From Candidatus Villigracilis affinis (GTDB lineage: Bacteria; Chloroflexota; Anaerolineae; Anaerolineales; Villigracilaceae), in the NCBI GenBank assembly GCA_016718275.1, contig JADKEA010000020.1, forward strand, positions 372,001-436,000: a stretch of DNA of 64,000 bases. Direction: 5' to 3'. Positions 33,112 through 42,184 of the stretch are shown here, piece after piece. Within the stretch, counting starts at the first letter, position 1. The number at the start of each line of letters is the position of its first letter. A program made the translations under genes and the position numbers. The notes beneath the pieces were generated by a model. The model was not told the DNA's origin and did not search any database. It saw only the letters and a program-made list of their open reading frames with translations.

Positions 33112-34788
33112 ATGAATAGAAAGCTGTTCGTTTTATCGCTGTTGTTGGTGTTTTCGTTGATTTTGGCGGCTTGCGGTTCACCCGCGCCCGCCGCAACGGA
33201 TGCGCCCGAAGTTCCCGCCGCTACGGATGCCCCCGCCGCCACTGAGGCTCCTGCCGCAACCGAGGCTCCCGCGGCTGGACCTGTCGTTTTGAAATATGCC
33301 AGTTCCGCCAATATCACCACATGGGACCCGATCGCTTCATTCTCAACCGAAGCCGCCTACATGGCGAACATGTACGAGCAATTGCTGCGCGTCAATGCGC
33401 CCGGCAGTGCTGAACTTTTCACTCCCTTGCTTGCTGAAAGCTGGGAAAAGAGCGAAGACGGTTTGGTGTGGACCTTCCACCTGCGCGAAGGCGTGAAGTT
33501 CCACGATGGCGAGCCGATGAATGCGGAAGCCGTCAAGAAATCCATCGAAGCCGCCAAGGATCATGCGGGCGCTTCCTTCATTTGGCTGCCGCTCGATACC
33601 GTGGAAGCCACCGATGAATTGACCGTTGTATTCACCTTGAAATGGGCACAGCCTCTGGAATTGATCGTCGGTTCTGAATATGCCGCCTATATCGTCAGCC
33701 CGAAGGCGCTCGATGCCGCCGCCGCTGATGAAAACTACTGGAGCGCTGGTGTGGAAGCAGGTACGGGTCCGTACATGCTTGAATCCTACACCGCTGACCA
33801 GGAAATTGTTTTGACTCAGAATCCCGAATATTGGGGCGGATGGGAAGAGGGTCAGTATGAGAAGGTGTTGGTCACAATTGTGCCTGAAGCCACCACACGC
33901 CAGCAACTGCTTGAAGGCGGTGAAGTGGATCTCGTCACCAGTGTACCTGCGGATGCTTTTGCGACCTTTGAAGCGAATTCTGATTACACAACCTCGCTCG
34001 AACCCGCGCTTTTCAATTACACCGCTTTCTTCAATACGTTGAAAGCCCCGTTGGATGACCCGAAGGTTCGCCAGGCTTTGTCGTATGCGATCCCCTACGA
34101 AGACATCATCGCCATCGGTGCGAACGGTCGCGGCACCCAGAGTCGCGGGCCTGTGCCTGCGGGTGTGTTCCCGTATTCGGACGACGTTCCGCAATATAAC
34201 TACGATATCGAAAAAGCCAAGTCCTTGCTGGCTGAAGCGGGTCATGAAGGCGGCGGATTCAGCCTCAAGCTGACCTATGCTTCCGAGAATTCCACCGAGG
34301 AAACCTTCGCTCCATTGATCAAAGATTCCTTTGCCCAGATCGGTGTGGATGTCACCATCGAGGCGCTTGAGTTCACCCAGCAATGGGAACTTGCCAAGAC
34401 AGATCCCGCCACTGCTCAGGATATTTTCCTCCTGCTTTACTGGCCCACCTATTCTGATGCTGGTGCCGACAATATGTGGAGCATGTTCTACGGCAATCCT
34501 GAAAACCCTGGCAATTTGAACGCCACCAAGTTCAACCTGTCCTACTGGATGAACGAAGATTACAACGCTCTGGTGGATGAAGCAGGCGGTTTGAGCGGCA
34601 CCGATCTCGATGCCTCCCTCGCCAAATACACCGAAGCCCAAACCCTGCTCGTGGATCAAGCGCCCGCCGCTTTCCTCTTCGACACCATGGTTGCCTTTGT
34701 TATCCCGAACCGTGTGGAAGGCTTCAAGTACAATTTGAACTATCCTGATGTCCGCTTCTGGTTCTACGATCTTCGCCCTGCCAAATAA
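33112..34788 (+). CDS. ABC transporter family 5 substrate-binding lipoprotein (peptide/nickel type)
   Basis: 558 residues. Lipoprotein signal with lipobox LAAC; a low-complexity Ala/Pro/Thr stalk (about 23-55, repeats of ATDAPAATEAP) tethers the domain to the membrane. The rest is a full family 5 binding protein: GTGPYMLESY, NPEYWGG, VRQALSYAI and the C-terminal PDVRFWFYD. Substrate is an oligopeptide or similar cation; not decidable from sequence. SD GAGGAGA. First gene of the operon, followed by a hairpin. Confidence 0.92.
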   Translation: MNRKLFVLSLLLVFSLILAACGSPAPAATDAPEVPAATDAPAATEAPAATEAPAAGPVVLKYASSANITTWDPIASFSTEAAYMANMYEQLLRVNAPGSAELFTPLLAESWEKSEDGLVWTFHLREGVKFHDGEPMNAEAVKKSIEAAKDHAGASFIWLPLDTVEATDELTVVFTLKWAQPLELIVGSEYAAYIVSPKALDAAAADENYWSAGVEAGTGPYMLESYTADQEIVLTQNPEYWGGWEEGQYEKVLVTIVPEATTRQQLLEGGEVDLVTSVPADAFATFEANSDYTTSLEPALFNYTAFFNTLKAPLDDPKVRQALSYAIPYEDIIAIGANGRGTQSRGPVPAGVFPYSDDVPQYNYDIEKAKSLLAEAGHEGGGFSLKLTYASENSTEETFAPLIKDSFAQIGVDVTIEALEFTQQWELAKTDPATAQDIFLLLYWPTYSDAGADNMWSMFYGNPENPGNLNATKFNLSYWMNEDYNALVDEAGGLSGTDLDASLAKYTEAQTLLVDQAPAAFLFDTMVAFVIPNRVEGFKYNLNYPDVRFWFYDLRPAK

Positions 34789-34807
34789 TTCATAACGATT
34801 GGATACC

Positions 34808-34847
34808 TCACCACAGAGAGCATGAAATTGGGTGTTCTCTGTGGTGA
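34808..34847 (+). terminator. Hairpin between binding protein and permease genes
   Basis: TCACCACAGAGA (34808-34819) and TCTCTGTGGTGA (34836-34847), 12 perfect pairs, 16-base loop, no T-run. Typical place for a hairpin that raises the binding-protein to permease ratio. Confidence 0.7.
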
Positions 34848-34858
34848 ATTTCAAAACC

Positions 34859-35881
34859 ATGCAAAAGCTTGAATTCCTCCTCCGCCGTTTGGGCGCCTCG
34901 ATATTTGTTTTGATCGGTGTTTCGGTCATTACATTTTTTATCGCACGCGTCGTGCCTGCGAACCCCGCCGCCTTGTACATCGGCCCGAAGGCGCGCGCGG
35001 AGGATATTGAGCGTGTCACCAAACAACTCGGCCTCGATAAGCCGCTGCCCGTTCAATATGCGGTGTACATGCAGGAACTTTTGCGCGGCGACCTCGGTAC
35101 ATCCATTTCAACCAAGCGCCCGATCACCGAGGAATTGGCAGGCCGCATCCCCGCCACGCTCGAATTACTTTTCTCGGGTATGTTCATTGCGGTGTTAATC
35201 GGCGTTCCGCTTGGCGTGGTGAGCGCGCGCTGGCAGGGCCGTCCCATTGATGTGGGCGTGCGTGTGCTTTCCATCGTCGGCGTTTCCATGCCCGCCTTTT
35301 TTCTTGGACTCATTTTTCAGATCATATTTTTCCGCAACCTTGGAATTCTTCCGCTCGCAGGCCGTGTGGATGGGGACTTACGATTTTCGGATCCGTTGAC
35401 GGTGATCACCAACTTCATCCTGCTCGATTCGATCCTGACCGGGAACTGGGTCACACTCAAGGATGCTTTTCTACACCTGATCCTTCCCTCCCTCACTTTG
35501 GCCGCTTACCCAATTGGCTTGATCGCCCGCATGACCCGCGCCGCCATGCTCGAAGTCTTCGGGCAGGATTACATCCGCACGGCGCGCGCCTATGGGGTTC
35601 GTCAATATGTGGTGGTGTATCTTTACGCATTGAAGAATGCCATCAGTCCCACGCTCACCGTCATTGGCCTGACCTTCGCCTTCGCATTAACTGGAACTTT
35701 TTTCGTTGAGATCCTTTTCAACTGGCCCGGGCTGGGGTTGTTCACCGTCCGCTCGCTGTTGAATTTGGATTACCCCGCCATCATGGGCATGACTCTCTTT
35801 GGCGCTTCCGGGTATGTGATCATCAATTTATTCGTTGACCTGCTTCAGGCGTGGGTTGACCCGCGTGTGAGTCTGAACTGA
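34859..35881 (+). CDS. ABC transporter permease, DppB-like
   Basis: 340 residues, six membrane helices. The EAA loop reads IRTARAYGVRQYVVVYLYALKNA. N-terminal half has the DppB-type large external loop (LGTSISTKRPITEELAGRIPATLEL). ATG 34859 is chosen: a GTG at 34832 would lie in the preceding hairpin. Forms a heterodimer with the next gene product. Confidence 0.92.
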   Translation: MQKLEFLLRRLGASIFVLIGVSVITFFIARVVPANPAALYIGPKARAEDIERVTKQLGLDKPLPVQYAVYMQELLRGDLGTSISTKRPITEELAGRIPATLELLFSGMFIAVLIGVPLGVVSARWQGRPIDVGVRVLSIVGVSMPAFFLGLIFQIIFFRNLGILPLAGRVDGDLRFSDPLTVITNFILLDSILTGNWVTLKDAFLHLILPSLTLAAYPIGLIARMTRAAMLEVFGQDYIRTARAYGVRQYVVVYLYALKNAISPTLTVIGLTFAFALTGTFFVEILFNWPGLGLFTVRSLLNLDYPAIMGMTLFGASGYVIINLFVDLLQAWVDPRVSLN

Positions 35882-35883
35882 TC

Positions 35884-36771
35884 ATGGCTGTCACCCCGAT
35901 CCTTCCCTCCGAATCATCCAGCAAACGGACCGCGCGGCACGTGTTGTCGGTCATCTTGCGCGACCCGTTGTCATTTATCAGCACGGTCATTATTGTTTTG
36001 TTTATGTTCATGGCGATCTTCTCTTATCAGATCGCGCCTTATCCAGAGGAAGGGGAGGGGAAAACGCACGCTTCGAACACCCTGTTGCCGCCCTCTGCCG
36101 AACATTGGTTTGGCGCCGACAAACTTGGTCGCGACATTTTGAGCCGTGTCATTATGGGCTCCCGCCCTGCGTTGATCATTCCGATCGGCGTGGTGTTGTT
36201 CGCTGTGCTGATCGGCGCTCCGCTTGGCGCATTGGCTGGCTACAAAGGCGGTTGGCTGGATGAAGTCATCATGCGTATCACCGATCTATTCCTCGCGTTT
36301 CCATCTCTGCTTTTGGCGATGGCAATTGCCTCCGCGCTCGGCCGTGGATTGGATAAAGCCGCGCTTGCGCTGATCATCTCGTGGTGGCCGTGGTACACGC
36401 GCATTGCACGCGGGGTCACGCTCAGTTTGAAGGAGCGATATTTCGTCGAGGCTGCGCAGGCGATGGGCGTCAGTGATACGGTGATCATTTTCCGCCATAT
36501 TTTGCCAAATACGATTTCGCCCATCCTCGTGCAAGCCACAGTGGATCTGGGAACTGTCATTCTGGCGATGGGCGGTCTGGCATTTTTAGGCCTTGGCACT
36601 CAGCCGCCTTCACCCGATTGGGGTTTGATGGTCAGCGACGGCCGAACCTACATCCTCGATCAGTGGTGGATTGCCACATTCCCCGGCATTGCGATCTTTG
36701 TTGTGGTGCTTGCGTTCAACCTGCTCGGCGATACCTTGCGCGATATCTTTGACCCGAGGCAATACAAATGA
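35884..36771 (+). CDS. ABC transporter permease, DppC-like
   Basis: 295 residues with the DppC N-terminal extension and PPSAEHWFGADKLGRDILSRVIMGSR motif; EAA loop YFVEAAQAMGVSDTVIIFRHILPN. It starts two bases after dppB-like and overlaps the next gene by four (ATGA), so translation is coupled. Confidence 0.93.
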   Translation: MAVTPILPSESSSKRTARHVLSVILRDPLSFISTVIIVLFMFMAIFSYQIAPYPEEGEGKTHASNTLLPPSAEHWFGADKLGRDILSRVIMGSRPALIIPIGVVLFAVLIGAPLGALAGYKGGWLDEVIMRITDLFLAFPSLLLAMAIASALGRGLDKAALALIISWWPWYTRIARGVTLSLKERYFVEAAQAMGVSDTVIIFRHILPNTISPILVQATVDLGTVILAMGGLAFLGLGTQPPSPDWGLMVSDGRTYILDQWWIATFPGIAIFVVVLAFNLLGDTLRDIFDPRQYK

Positions 36772-37740
36772 ACTATTTATTGTCGGTCAATGATCTTGCG
36801 ATCGAATTCAAAACCGCCAGCGGCGTTCACAAGGCGCTGAATCATGTTTCATTTGGTGTGAAGCGCGGAGAGATCTTCGGCGTGGTCGGTGAAACAGGCT
36901 GCGGCAAGACGATCACTGGTTTGTCCATTTTGCGGCTGCTGCCGAGATCAGCGCGGATTCGCGGTGAGATCATGTTCGAGGGTAAGGAATCTGCTCTCGC
37001 TCTCAGAACCAGAAATGGACACGGTCAGAGGCGGTCGAATTTCCATGATCTTCCAGGACCCGACCTCTTCGTTGAATCCAGTTTTTACGGTTGGCGAACA
37101 GATCACACGTGTGGTCCGTCAGCATTTGAAGTTGGATAAAAAAGCGACGCAGATACAGGCTGAGGAAAGTCTCGATGCGGTTGGACTTCCCGATGTCAAA
37201 CGGGTGATGACTTCGTATCCGCATCAGCTTTCGGGCGGGCAGCAGCAGCGCGTGATGATCGCGATGGCGTTGGCTTGCCGCCCTTCGCTGTTGATCGCCG
37301 ATGAACCCACAACGGCATTGGATGTGACGATTCAGGCGCAGATTTTGAATCTGCTGCGTGACCTGCAAAAGAAATTTGACCTGTCGATCATTTTGATCAC
37401 ACACAATTTGGGTGTGGTGGCGCAGGCTTGTGACCGCATGGCGGTTTTATATGCGGGCAGTGTCGTTGAAATTTCGCCCACATATTTTGTGTATGAATCT
37501 CCGCATCACCCGTACAGCAAGGGACTCTTGAATGCCATCCCGCGCCCGGGTATGCGCGGATCAAGAATGGCGGCGATTCCGGGGACTGTCCCTGCCAACC
37601 CGGGCGAGATCGTTGGTTGTCCGTTTGCGCCGCGCTGTGCCAATGTGCTTGAACGCTGTACGAAAGAAATGCCGCCGTTGAAATTTGTAGGCGACTCGCA
37701 TGAGAGCGCCTGCTTTTTACCTGCCGAGTCTCGAAAATGA
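36768..37740 (+). pseudogene. ABC transporter ATPase, DppD-like, with a one-base frameshift
   Basis: The gene is split: the frame from 36768 contains Walker A (GETGCGKTI) up to EIMFEGK; the continuation FQDPTSSLNP, signature LSGGQQQRV, Walker B LLIADEPTTALD and the oligopeptide C-terminal Cys motif CPFAPRC...C lies in the next frame to 37740. Removing one G at 36986-36987 (AAGG then AAT) restores a continuous protein of about 323 residues (EGKNLLSLSEPEMD). All other motifs are intact and neighbours are healthy, so a sequencing indel is as likely as a real mutation. Overlaps dppC-like and dppF-like by four bases each. Confidence 0.85.
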
Positions 37741-38732
37741 TGACGAATCAACCTTTACTTTCAGCACAGAAACTCAAGAAGCATTTTCTGCTTTCCGATG
37801 GTTTGATTGCGCGCATCAACCCGGCCATGCGGCGCTACGTCCATGCGGTGGATGGGGTGAGCATTGACGTGATGCAAGGGGAGGTGCTGGGGCTGGTGGG
37901 TGAATCGGGTTGCGGCAAGACCACGCTTGGACGAATGTTGCTGCGTTTGATCGAGCCGACCGAGGGACAGGTGTTCTTTGGCGAGCGTGAGATCACCGCG
38001 CTTTCACGCACCGAGATGCGCCCGCTGCGCCGTGAAATGCAGATCGTTTTTCAGAACCCGCTCTCGTCGTTGAGTCCGCGTTTGAAGATCGTGGATATTG
38101 TGGCGGAGCCTTTGCGGACGCATGGAATTATCCCAAAGAATGAGATCAGGAATCGGGTTGTTGAATTGCTCGATCAGGTTGGTTTGGGTGCCCAGCATTT
38201 GGAGCGTTTTCCGCACGAGCTTTCAGGCGGACAATGTCAGCGGGTGGCGATTGCGCGCGCATTGGCGGTCAATCCGCGGTTGATCGTTTTGGATGAGCCA
38301 ACTTCGGCGCTGGATGTTTCGGTGCAGGCGCAGATCATTAACCTGTTGCAGGAGTTGCAGCAAAAAAATAATTTGACCTACGTTTTCATTTCACATGACC
38401 TCAATGTGGTGCAGCATATCAGCGACCGCATCGGTGTGATGTATTTGGGCAAGCTCGTGGAATTGGGCGCGGCGGATGAGGTCTTCAATGCGCCTTTGCA
38501 TCCGTATACGCAGGCGTTGTTTGGCGCGATACCTTTGCCTGTTGTTTCGATTGAGCGGCGCGAACTTTCTACGCTGGAGGGGAATGTGCCCAGCCCGATC
38601 GATCCGCCTGCGGGGTGTCGATTCCATCCGCGCTGTCCGTTGGCTGCGGGGCGGGAGATTTGTCAGAAAACAGAACCAGTTTTACGTCAGGTAAGAGGCG
38701 GGCGCTCCGTCGCCTGTCATTTTGTGGAGTGA
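37737..38732 (+). CDS. ABC transporter ATPase, DppF-like
   Basis: 331 residues. Walker A GESGCGKTT, Q-loop, signature LSGGQCQRV, Walker B LIVLDEPTSALD, and the peptide-transporter C-terminal extension with Cys pair (GCRFHPRCPLA...C). Powers the transporter with the DppD-like subunit. Overlaps upstream and downstream genes by a few bases. Confidence 0.93.
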   Translation: MMTNQPLLSAQKLKKHFLLSDGLIARINPAMRRYVHAVDGVSIDVMQGEVLGLVGESGCGKTTLGRMLLRLIEPTEGQVFFGEREITALSRTEMRPLRREMQIVFQNPLSSLSPRLKIVDIVAEPLRTHGIIPKNEIRNRVVELLDQVGLGAQHLERFPHELSGGQCQRVAIARALAVNPRLIVLDEPTSALDVSVQAQIINLLQELQQKNNLTYVFISHDLNVVQHISDRIGVMYLGKLVELGAADEVFNAPLHPYTQALFGAIPLPVVSIERRELSTLEGNVPSPIDPPAGCRFHPRCPLAAGREICQKTEPVLRQVRGGRSVACHFVE

Positions 38733-38746
38733 TGAGGAATCCATCT

Positions 38747-39661
38747 ATGACTCGATTATTTGGTATTGCCGGTGTGCAGATGTCTGTTGAACGGTGGAAT
38801 GCGCATGCTACGATAGATAAAATGTCTGATCTTGCGCTGAACATCAGCAAGAGTTTTCCGTGGGTCAACCTCGTGATGTTCCATGAGTTGGTGGTGCCCG
38901 GGCTGGTGCAGTTTGTGACGCCCGAGGATAAGGATTGGTATCTAAAAAATTCAGAGGCGATCCCCGGCCCGTTGACCGAGCGTTTGCAGGCTTTGGCGCG
39001 CAAGACTCACAAGTGGCTGGTGCCCGGCTCGATGTGGGAATTGGATGGCGACAAAATGTACAACACCGCCATTGTAATTTCACCGGAAGGCGAGATCGTT
39101 GCCAAGTATCGCAAGATGTTTCCGTGGCTGCCCTACGAAGCAGGGACAACGCCCGGCGATCAGTTTTGTGTTTTCGATATTCCCGATGTCGGGCGGTTCG
39201 GTTTGTGCATTTGCTACGATATGTGGTTTCCCGAAGTCTCGCGTCAACTGGCATGGATGGGCGCGGAGGTGATCCTTCAGCCGACACTCACGCCCACTTC
39301 AGATCGTGAATTGGAACTGGCGATGGCGCGTGCCAATGCTTTGTTCAATCAATGCTATTTCGTCAGCGTGAATGGGATCGGTGAGTGGGGCGGCGGGCGT
39401 TCAACGATCATTGACCCTGATGGCCGCGTATTACAGGAAGCCTCGACCAACCAGACCTTCATGACCGAGATGATCGATCTCGATCACACTTCACGGACGC
39501 GTGAGTTTGGTACATTAGGTCTTGCGCAAACATTGAAACAGTTGCGTGACTCCGGACATAAATTCCCGCTCTATGAAGACAATAATCTTGAAAAAGGAAG
39601 TTTCGCGGAACTCGGGGCATTGAAGTTCCATAGAAATATCAATACGGCCAAGACAACTTAA
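38747..39661 (+). CDS. Nitrilase-superfamily amidohydrolase
   Basis: 304 residues, carbon-nitrogen hydrolase fold. Catalytic triad visible: E47 (FHELVVPG), K123 (KYRKMFPW), C156 (CICYDMWFPE). It hydrolyses amides or nitriles; the CYDMWFPE motif is closest to aliphatic amidase/beta-ureidopropionase-type members. Last gene of the transporter operon, so the transported compound may be its substrate (inference). GAGG nine bases before ATG 38747; ATG 38732, overlapping the dppF stop, is an alternative. Confidence 0.85.
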   Translation: MTRLFGIAGVQMSVERWNAHATIDKMSDLALNISKSFPWVNLVMFHELVVPGLVQFVTPEDKDWYLKNSEAIPGPLTERLQALARKTHKWLVPGSMWELDGDKMYNTAIVISPEGEIVAKYRKMFPWLPYEAGTTPGDQFCVFDIPDVGRFGLCICYDMWFPEVSRQLAWMGAEVILQPTLTPTSDRELELAMARANALFNQCYFVSVNGIGEWGGGRSTIIDPDGRVLQEASTNQTFMTEMIDLDHTSRTREFGTLGLAQTLKQLRDSGHKFPLYEDNNLEKGSFAELGALKFHRNINTAKTT

Positions 39662-39676
39662 TCAATGGGAATCAGG

Positions 39677-39710
39677 CGGGCAACACGGAGGTGCGTGTTG
39701 CCCGTTTTTG
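39677..39710 (+). terminator. Intrinsic terminator of the transporter operon
   Basis: CGGGCAACAC / GTGTTGCCCG, ten perfect pairs, eight-base loop, then TTTTTGTTTT. Confidence 0.92.
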
Positions 39711-39770
39711 TTTTCGATCTGGCAGGCGCGGTCTGTCAATCAACTTTATATCAGCCAAAGGAGCATGAAC

Positions 39771-42056
39771 ATGAAGAGATCGGTTTTCCCATTTGCATTG
39801 ACCCTGTTTTTATTGCTGGCGCTTTTGATGGCAGGCATGCCCAACCCGGTATCTGCCCAACAGACTCAGATCTATTCCACGAACTTCAACACTGGTTATA
39901 GCGGTTGGACGACCAGTGGAACCGTGGCAAGCATTGCAAGCCCGTCCATTGCGCCCAACTCGGTGAGCATCCGCGGAACCGCCAGTATCACGCGCGCGGT
40001 ATCAACGGTTGGGTATTCAGGCATTTCGATCACATGGAACATGGCTGCCTCCTCATTGGAAAGCGCCGACCATTGTTACATCGAATACAACACCGGCAGC
40101 GGCTGGACCGCCATCGGCACCTTGAATGACGGTCAGGATAACTCAACGTTTTTTAACGGCACCACAAACAATATCGCTGGCGCAGATCAGAACGCGAATT
40201 TCCAGGTCCGCTATCGTGGCAATGGTGCAACGACTGGCGATTATTGTTATGCCGAAGATGTCACGGTCACAGGCACGGCTGGGACTCCGCCTACCAGTAC
40301 CCCGATCCCGCCGACTGCGACTCCCGGACCCACTTCCACACCGCCTCCCGGCGGATCGGTTCCCGGCGACCCGCTGACTGGTTCTGGTGCTGTGACACGT
40401 TCCTTGCTGACATATGCAAACCTGACTTCTGGCACCAGCACCGCCCCTGTGGATGACGGTGCGTTTGCACTTCCGTCAAATGCAGCCATGCCGCTGCATG
40501 CCTTTGAAGGTTTACTGGTCTTGAATAACGAAGCCACCAGCGGCGGCTTTAACGAAGTAAAGGATTCATATGCTTATACTGGGAATGGTGATAATCCCCG
40601 CAAGCATTTGCCCGAATTCAGTTTCGAGTTCGTTCAAAATGGAAGCCATTTGATTCCCGTCAATCAAGGCTTGAGCATCACCGGTCACCAATATTGGAAT
40701 TACATCATTGGCCCGGGCCGCGCCTGGTCTGAAACGACCGATAATGGCTGGTCGCGTGCTTCCTTCCCGTTTGCGTTGGTTCAGCGTAATGCCAATTGCA
40801 CCCACAATGGCGTAATGACCTTCCTGTTCAACGGCTCGGCGGTTTCGAATGTGCGCTATCAGATCACCCAGGAAACCTGTGCTTATTACAAGATCAACAT
40901 GTGGGGACAGTTATCTGCCACGTACTCACCGTATGCGGTTGCAAATGCAGACACGTACAAGAATAACCACGCTGTGGAAGTTGGAAATCGCCTGCCCACC
41001 AAATCCATCGCGGAATTGGCGACGGATTACCCCGCCTCTGGCGTTAACACGTCCGTTTTTGGCAGCGGTGTGACTGCCGCGCACATGACCACTTATGGCG
41101 TGGTGTTCAACGGAGTCAATTATGTTTCAGGCTGCGGCACGCGTTACGGTCAATATGCCTATTGCGGTGTGATGCGGGTCCCATCCTATTCCACGGCTAA
41201 ATCTGCCATGGCATCCATGTCTTTGATGCGGCTCGGGCAGAAATACGGATCTGGCGTATACAACCTGCTGATCAAGGATTACGTCCCCGAATACACTGGC
41301 AGCGTTGGCGTGTGGACGAACGTGACCTTCAATAACACCATTGACATGGCTACAGGGAATTACCGCCTGGCTGGATACGAGTCCGACGAAGGCGGAAGCT
41401 ACATGGAAACCTTCTTCCTCGCCGAACCATACAGCAGCAAGATCACAGCCGCCTTCAATTTCCCGAGCAAAGCCGCGCCGGGTACATTCTGGAATTATCA
41501 CTCCTCCGACACTTTCATCCTCGGGCGTGCGATGCAGAATTATCTGAATGCGCAGGGCGGCGGAAGTGACATCTTCAATATGCTGCGTGACGAAGTTTTT
41601 GTCCCGCTCAAGTTGAGTGCAGGCACTATGACTTCGCTCCGCACCGATAACAACACCACCGGTCAAGCCTTTGCAGGCTATGGCCTATTCTGGACACAGG
41701 ACGATATCGCCAAGGTTGCCCTGCTTTTGAACAACCAGAATGGGGTTATCGATGGTACGCAGATTCTCCAACCTGATATGCTTGCCGATTCCATGCAGGA
41801 TGACTCCACCGACCGTGGAATGAACACAACCGGTACACCAGTGTTCAAATACAACAACGGTTTCTGGGCCAAGGAATTCACCTCCGCTGATGGTTACACC
41901 TGCTCTTTCTATACTCCCTTTATGTCAGGCTATGGCGGCATCACGGTTGTGATGATGCCCAACGGCGCCACCTACTACTACTTTAGCGATAATGAAGAAT
42001 ATTCCTGGAGCAGCTCCGTGAACGAAGCCAATAAACTGGCTCCGCATTGCCCATAA
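39771..42056 (+). CDS. Secreted multidomain protein with serine beta-lactamase fold
   Basis: 761 residues. Sec signal peptide (about 1-29, ending VSAQQ). Residues 30-165 form a beta-sandwich domain of adhesion or carbohydrate-binding type, followed by a Pro/Thr linker (PTSTPIPPTATPGPTST). The large C-terminal part (about 200-761) resembles class C beta-lactamase/esterase-type hydrolases: S474-T-A-K477 gives SxxK, Y576-x-S578 stands where YxN is usual, and the third KTG-like motif is not clear. Likely a surface peptidase or esterase. SD AAAGGAG. No neighbours in the same transcript. Confidence 0.72.
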   Translation: MKRSVFPFALTLFLLLALLMAGMPNPVSAQQTQIYSTNFNTGYSGWTTSGTVASIASPSIAPNSVSIRGTASITRAVSTVGYSGISITWNMAASSLESADHCYIEYNTGSGWTAIGTLNDGQDNSTFFNGTTNNIAGADQNANFQVRYRGNGATTGDYCYAEDVTVTGTAGTPPTSTPIPPTATPGPTSTPPPGGSVPGDPLTGSGAVTRSLLTYANLTSGTSTAPVDDGAFALPSNAAMPLHAFEGLLVLNNEATSGGFNEVKDSYAYTGNGDNPRKHLPEFSFEFVQNGSHLIPVNQGLSITGHQYWNYIIGPGRAWSETTDNGWSRASFPFALVQRNANCTHNGVMTFLFNGSAVSNVRYQITQETCAYYKINMWGQLSATYSPYAVANADTYKNNHAVEVGNRLPTKSIAELATDYPASGVNTSVFGSGVTAAHMTTYGVVFNGVNYVSGCGTRYGQYAYCGVMRVPSYSTAKSAMASMSLMRLGQKYGSGVYNLLIKDYVPEYTGSVGVWTNVTFNNTIDMATGNYRLAGYESDEGGSYMETFFLAEPYSSKITAAFNFPSKAAPGTFWNYHSSDTFILGRAMQNYLNAQGGGSDIFNMLRDEVFVPLKLSAGTMTSLRTDNNTTGQAFAGYGLFWTQDDIAKVALLLNNQNGVIDGTQILQPDMLADSMQDDSTDRGMNTTGTPVFKYNNGFWAKEFTSADGYTCSFYTPFMSGYGGITVVMMPNGATYYYFSDNEEYSWSSSVNEANKLAPHCP

Positions 42057-42083
42057 AAACTGCACGATAATGAACTGAAGCAC

Positions 42084-42118
42084 AGCCGCCTGCGAAAAAT
42101 GCGGGCGGCTGTTAATTT
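42084..42118 (+). terminator. Intrinsic terminator after the beta-lactamase-fold gene
   Basis: AGCCGCCTGC / GCGGGCGGCT stem with one G.U and a seven-base loop, then TTAATTTAAT. Confidence 0.75.
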
Positions 42119-42184
42119 AATAATGTCCAGATGCCCTTCGGGGAGCGTGCCCATCGGGTATAATTGCCCTTCGGAGGCTCTTTT

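Noticed and set aside
33343..35022. A 559-codon open frame on the minus strand opposite the substrate-binding protein
   Set aside because: It lies entirely antisense to well-recognised genes, has no family pattern and no ribosome site; a codon-bias shadow.
36960..37010. Programmed frameshift in the DppD-like gene
   Set aside because: No slippery heptamer, stop-codon context or stimulatory hairpin is visible; indel error or mutation is simpler.
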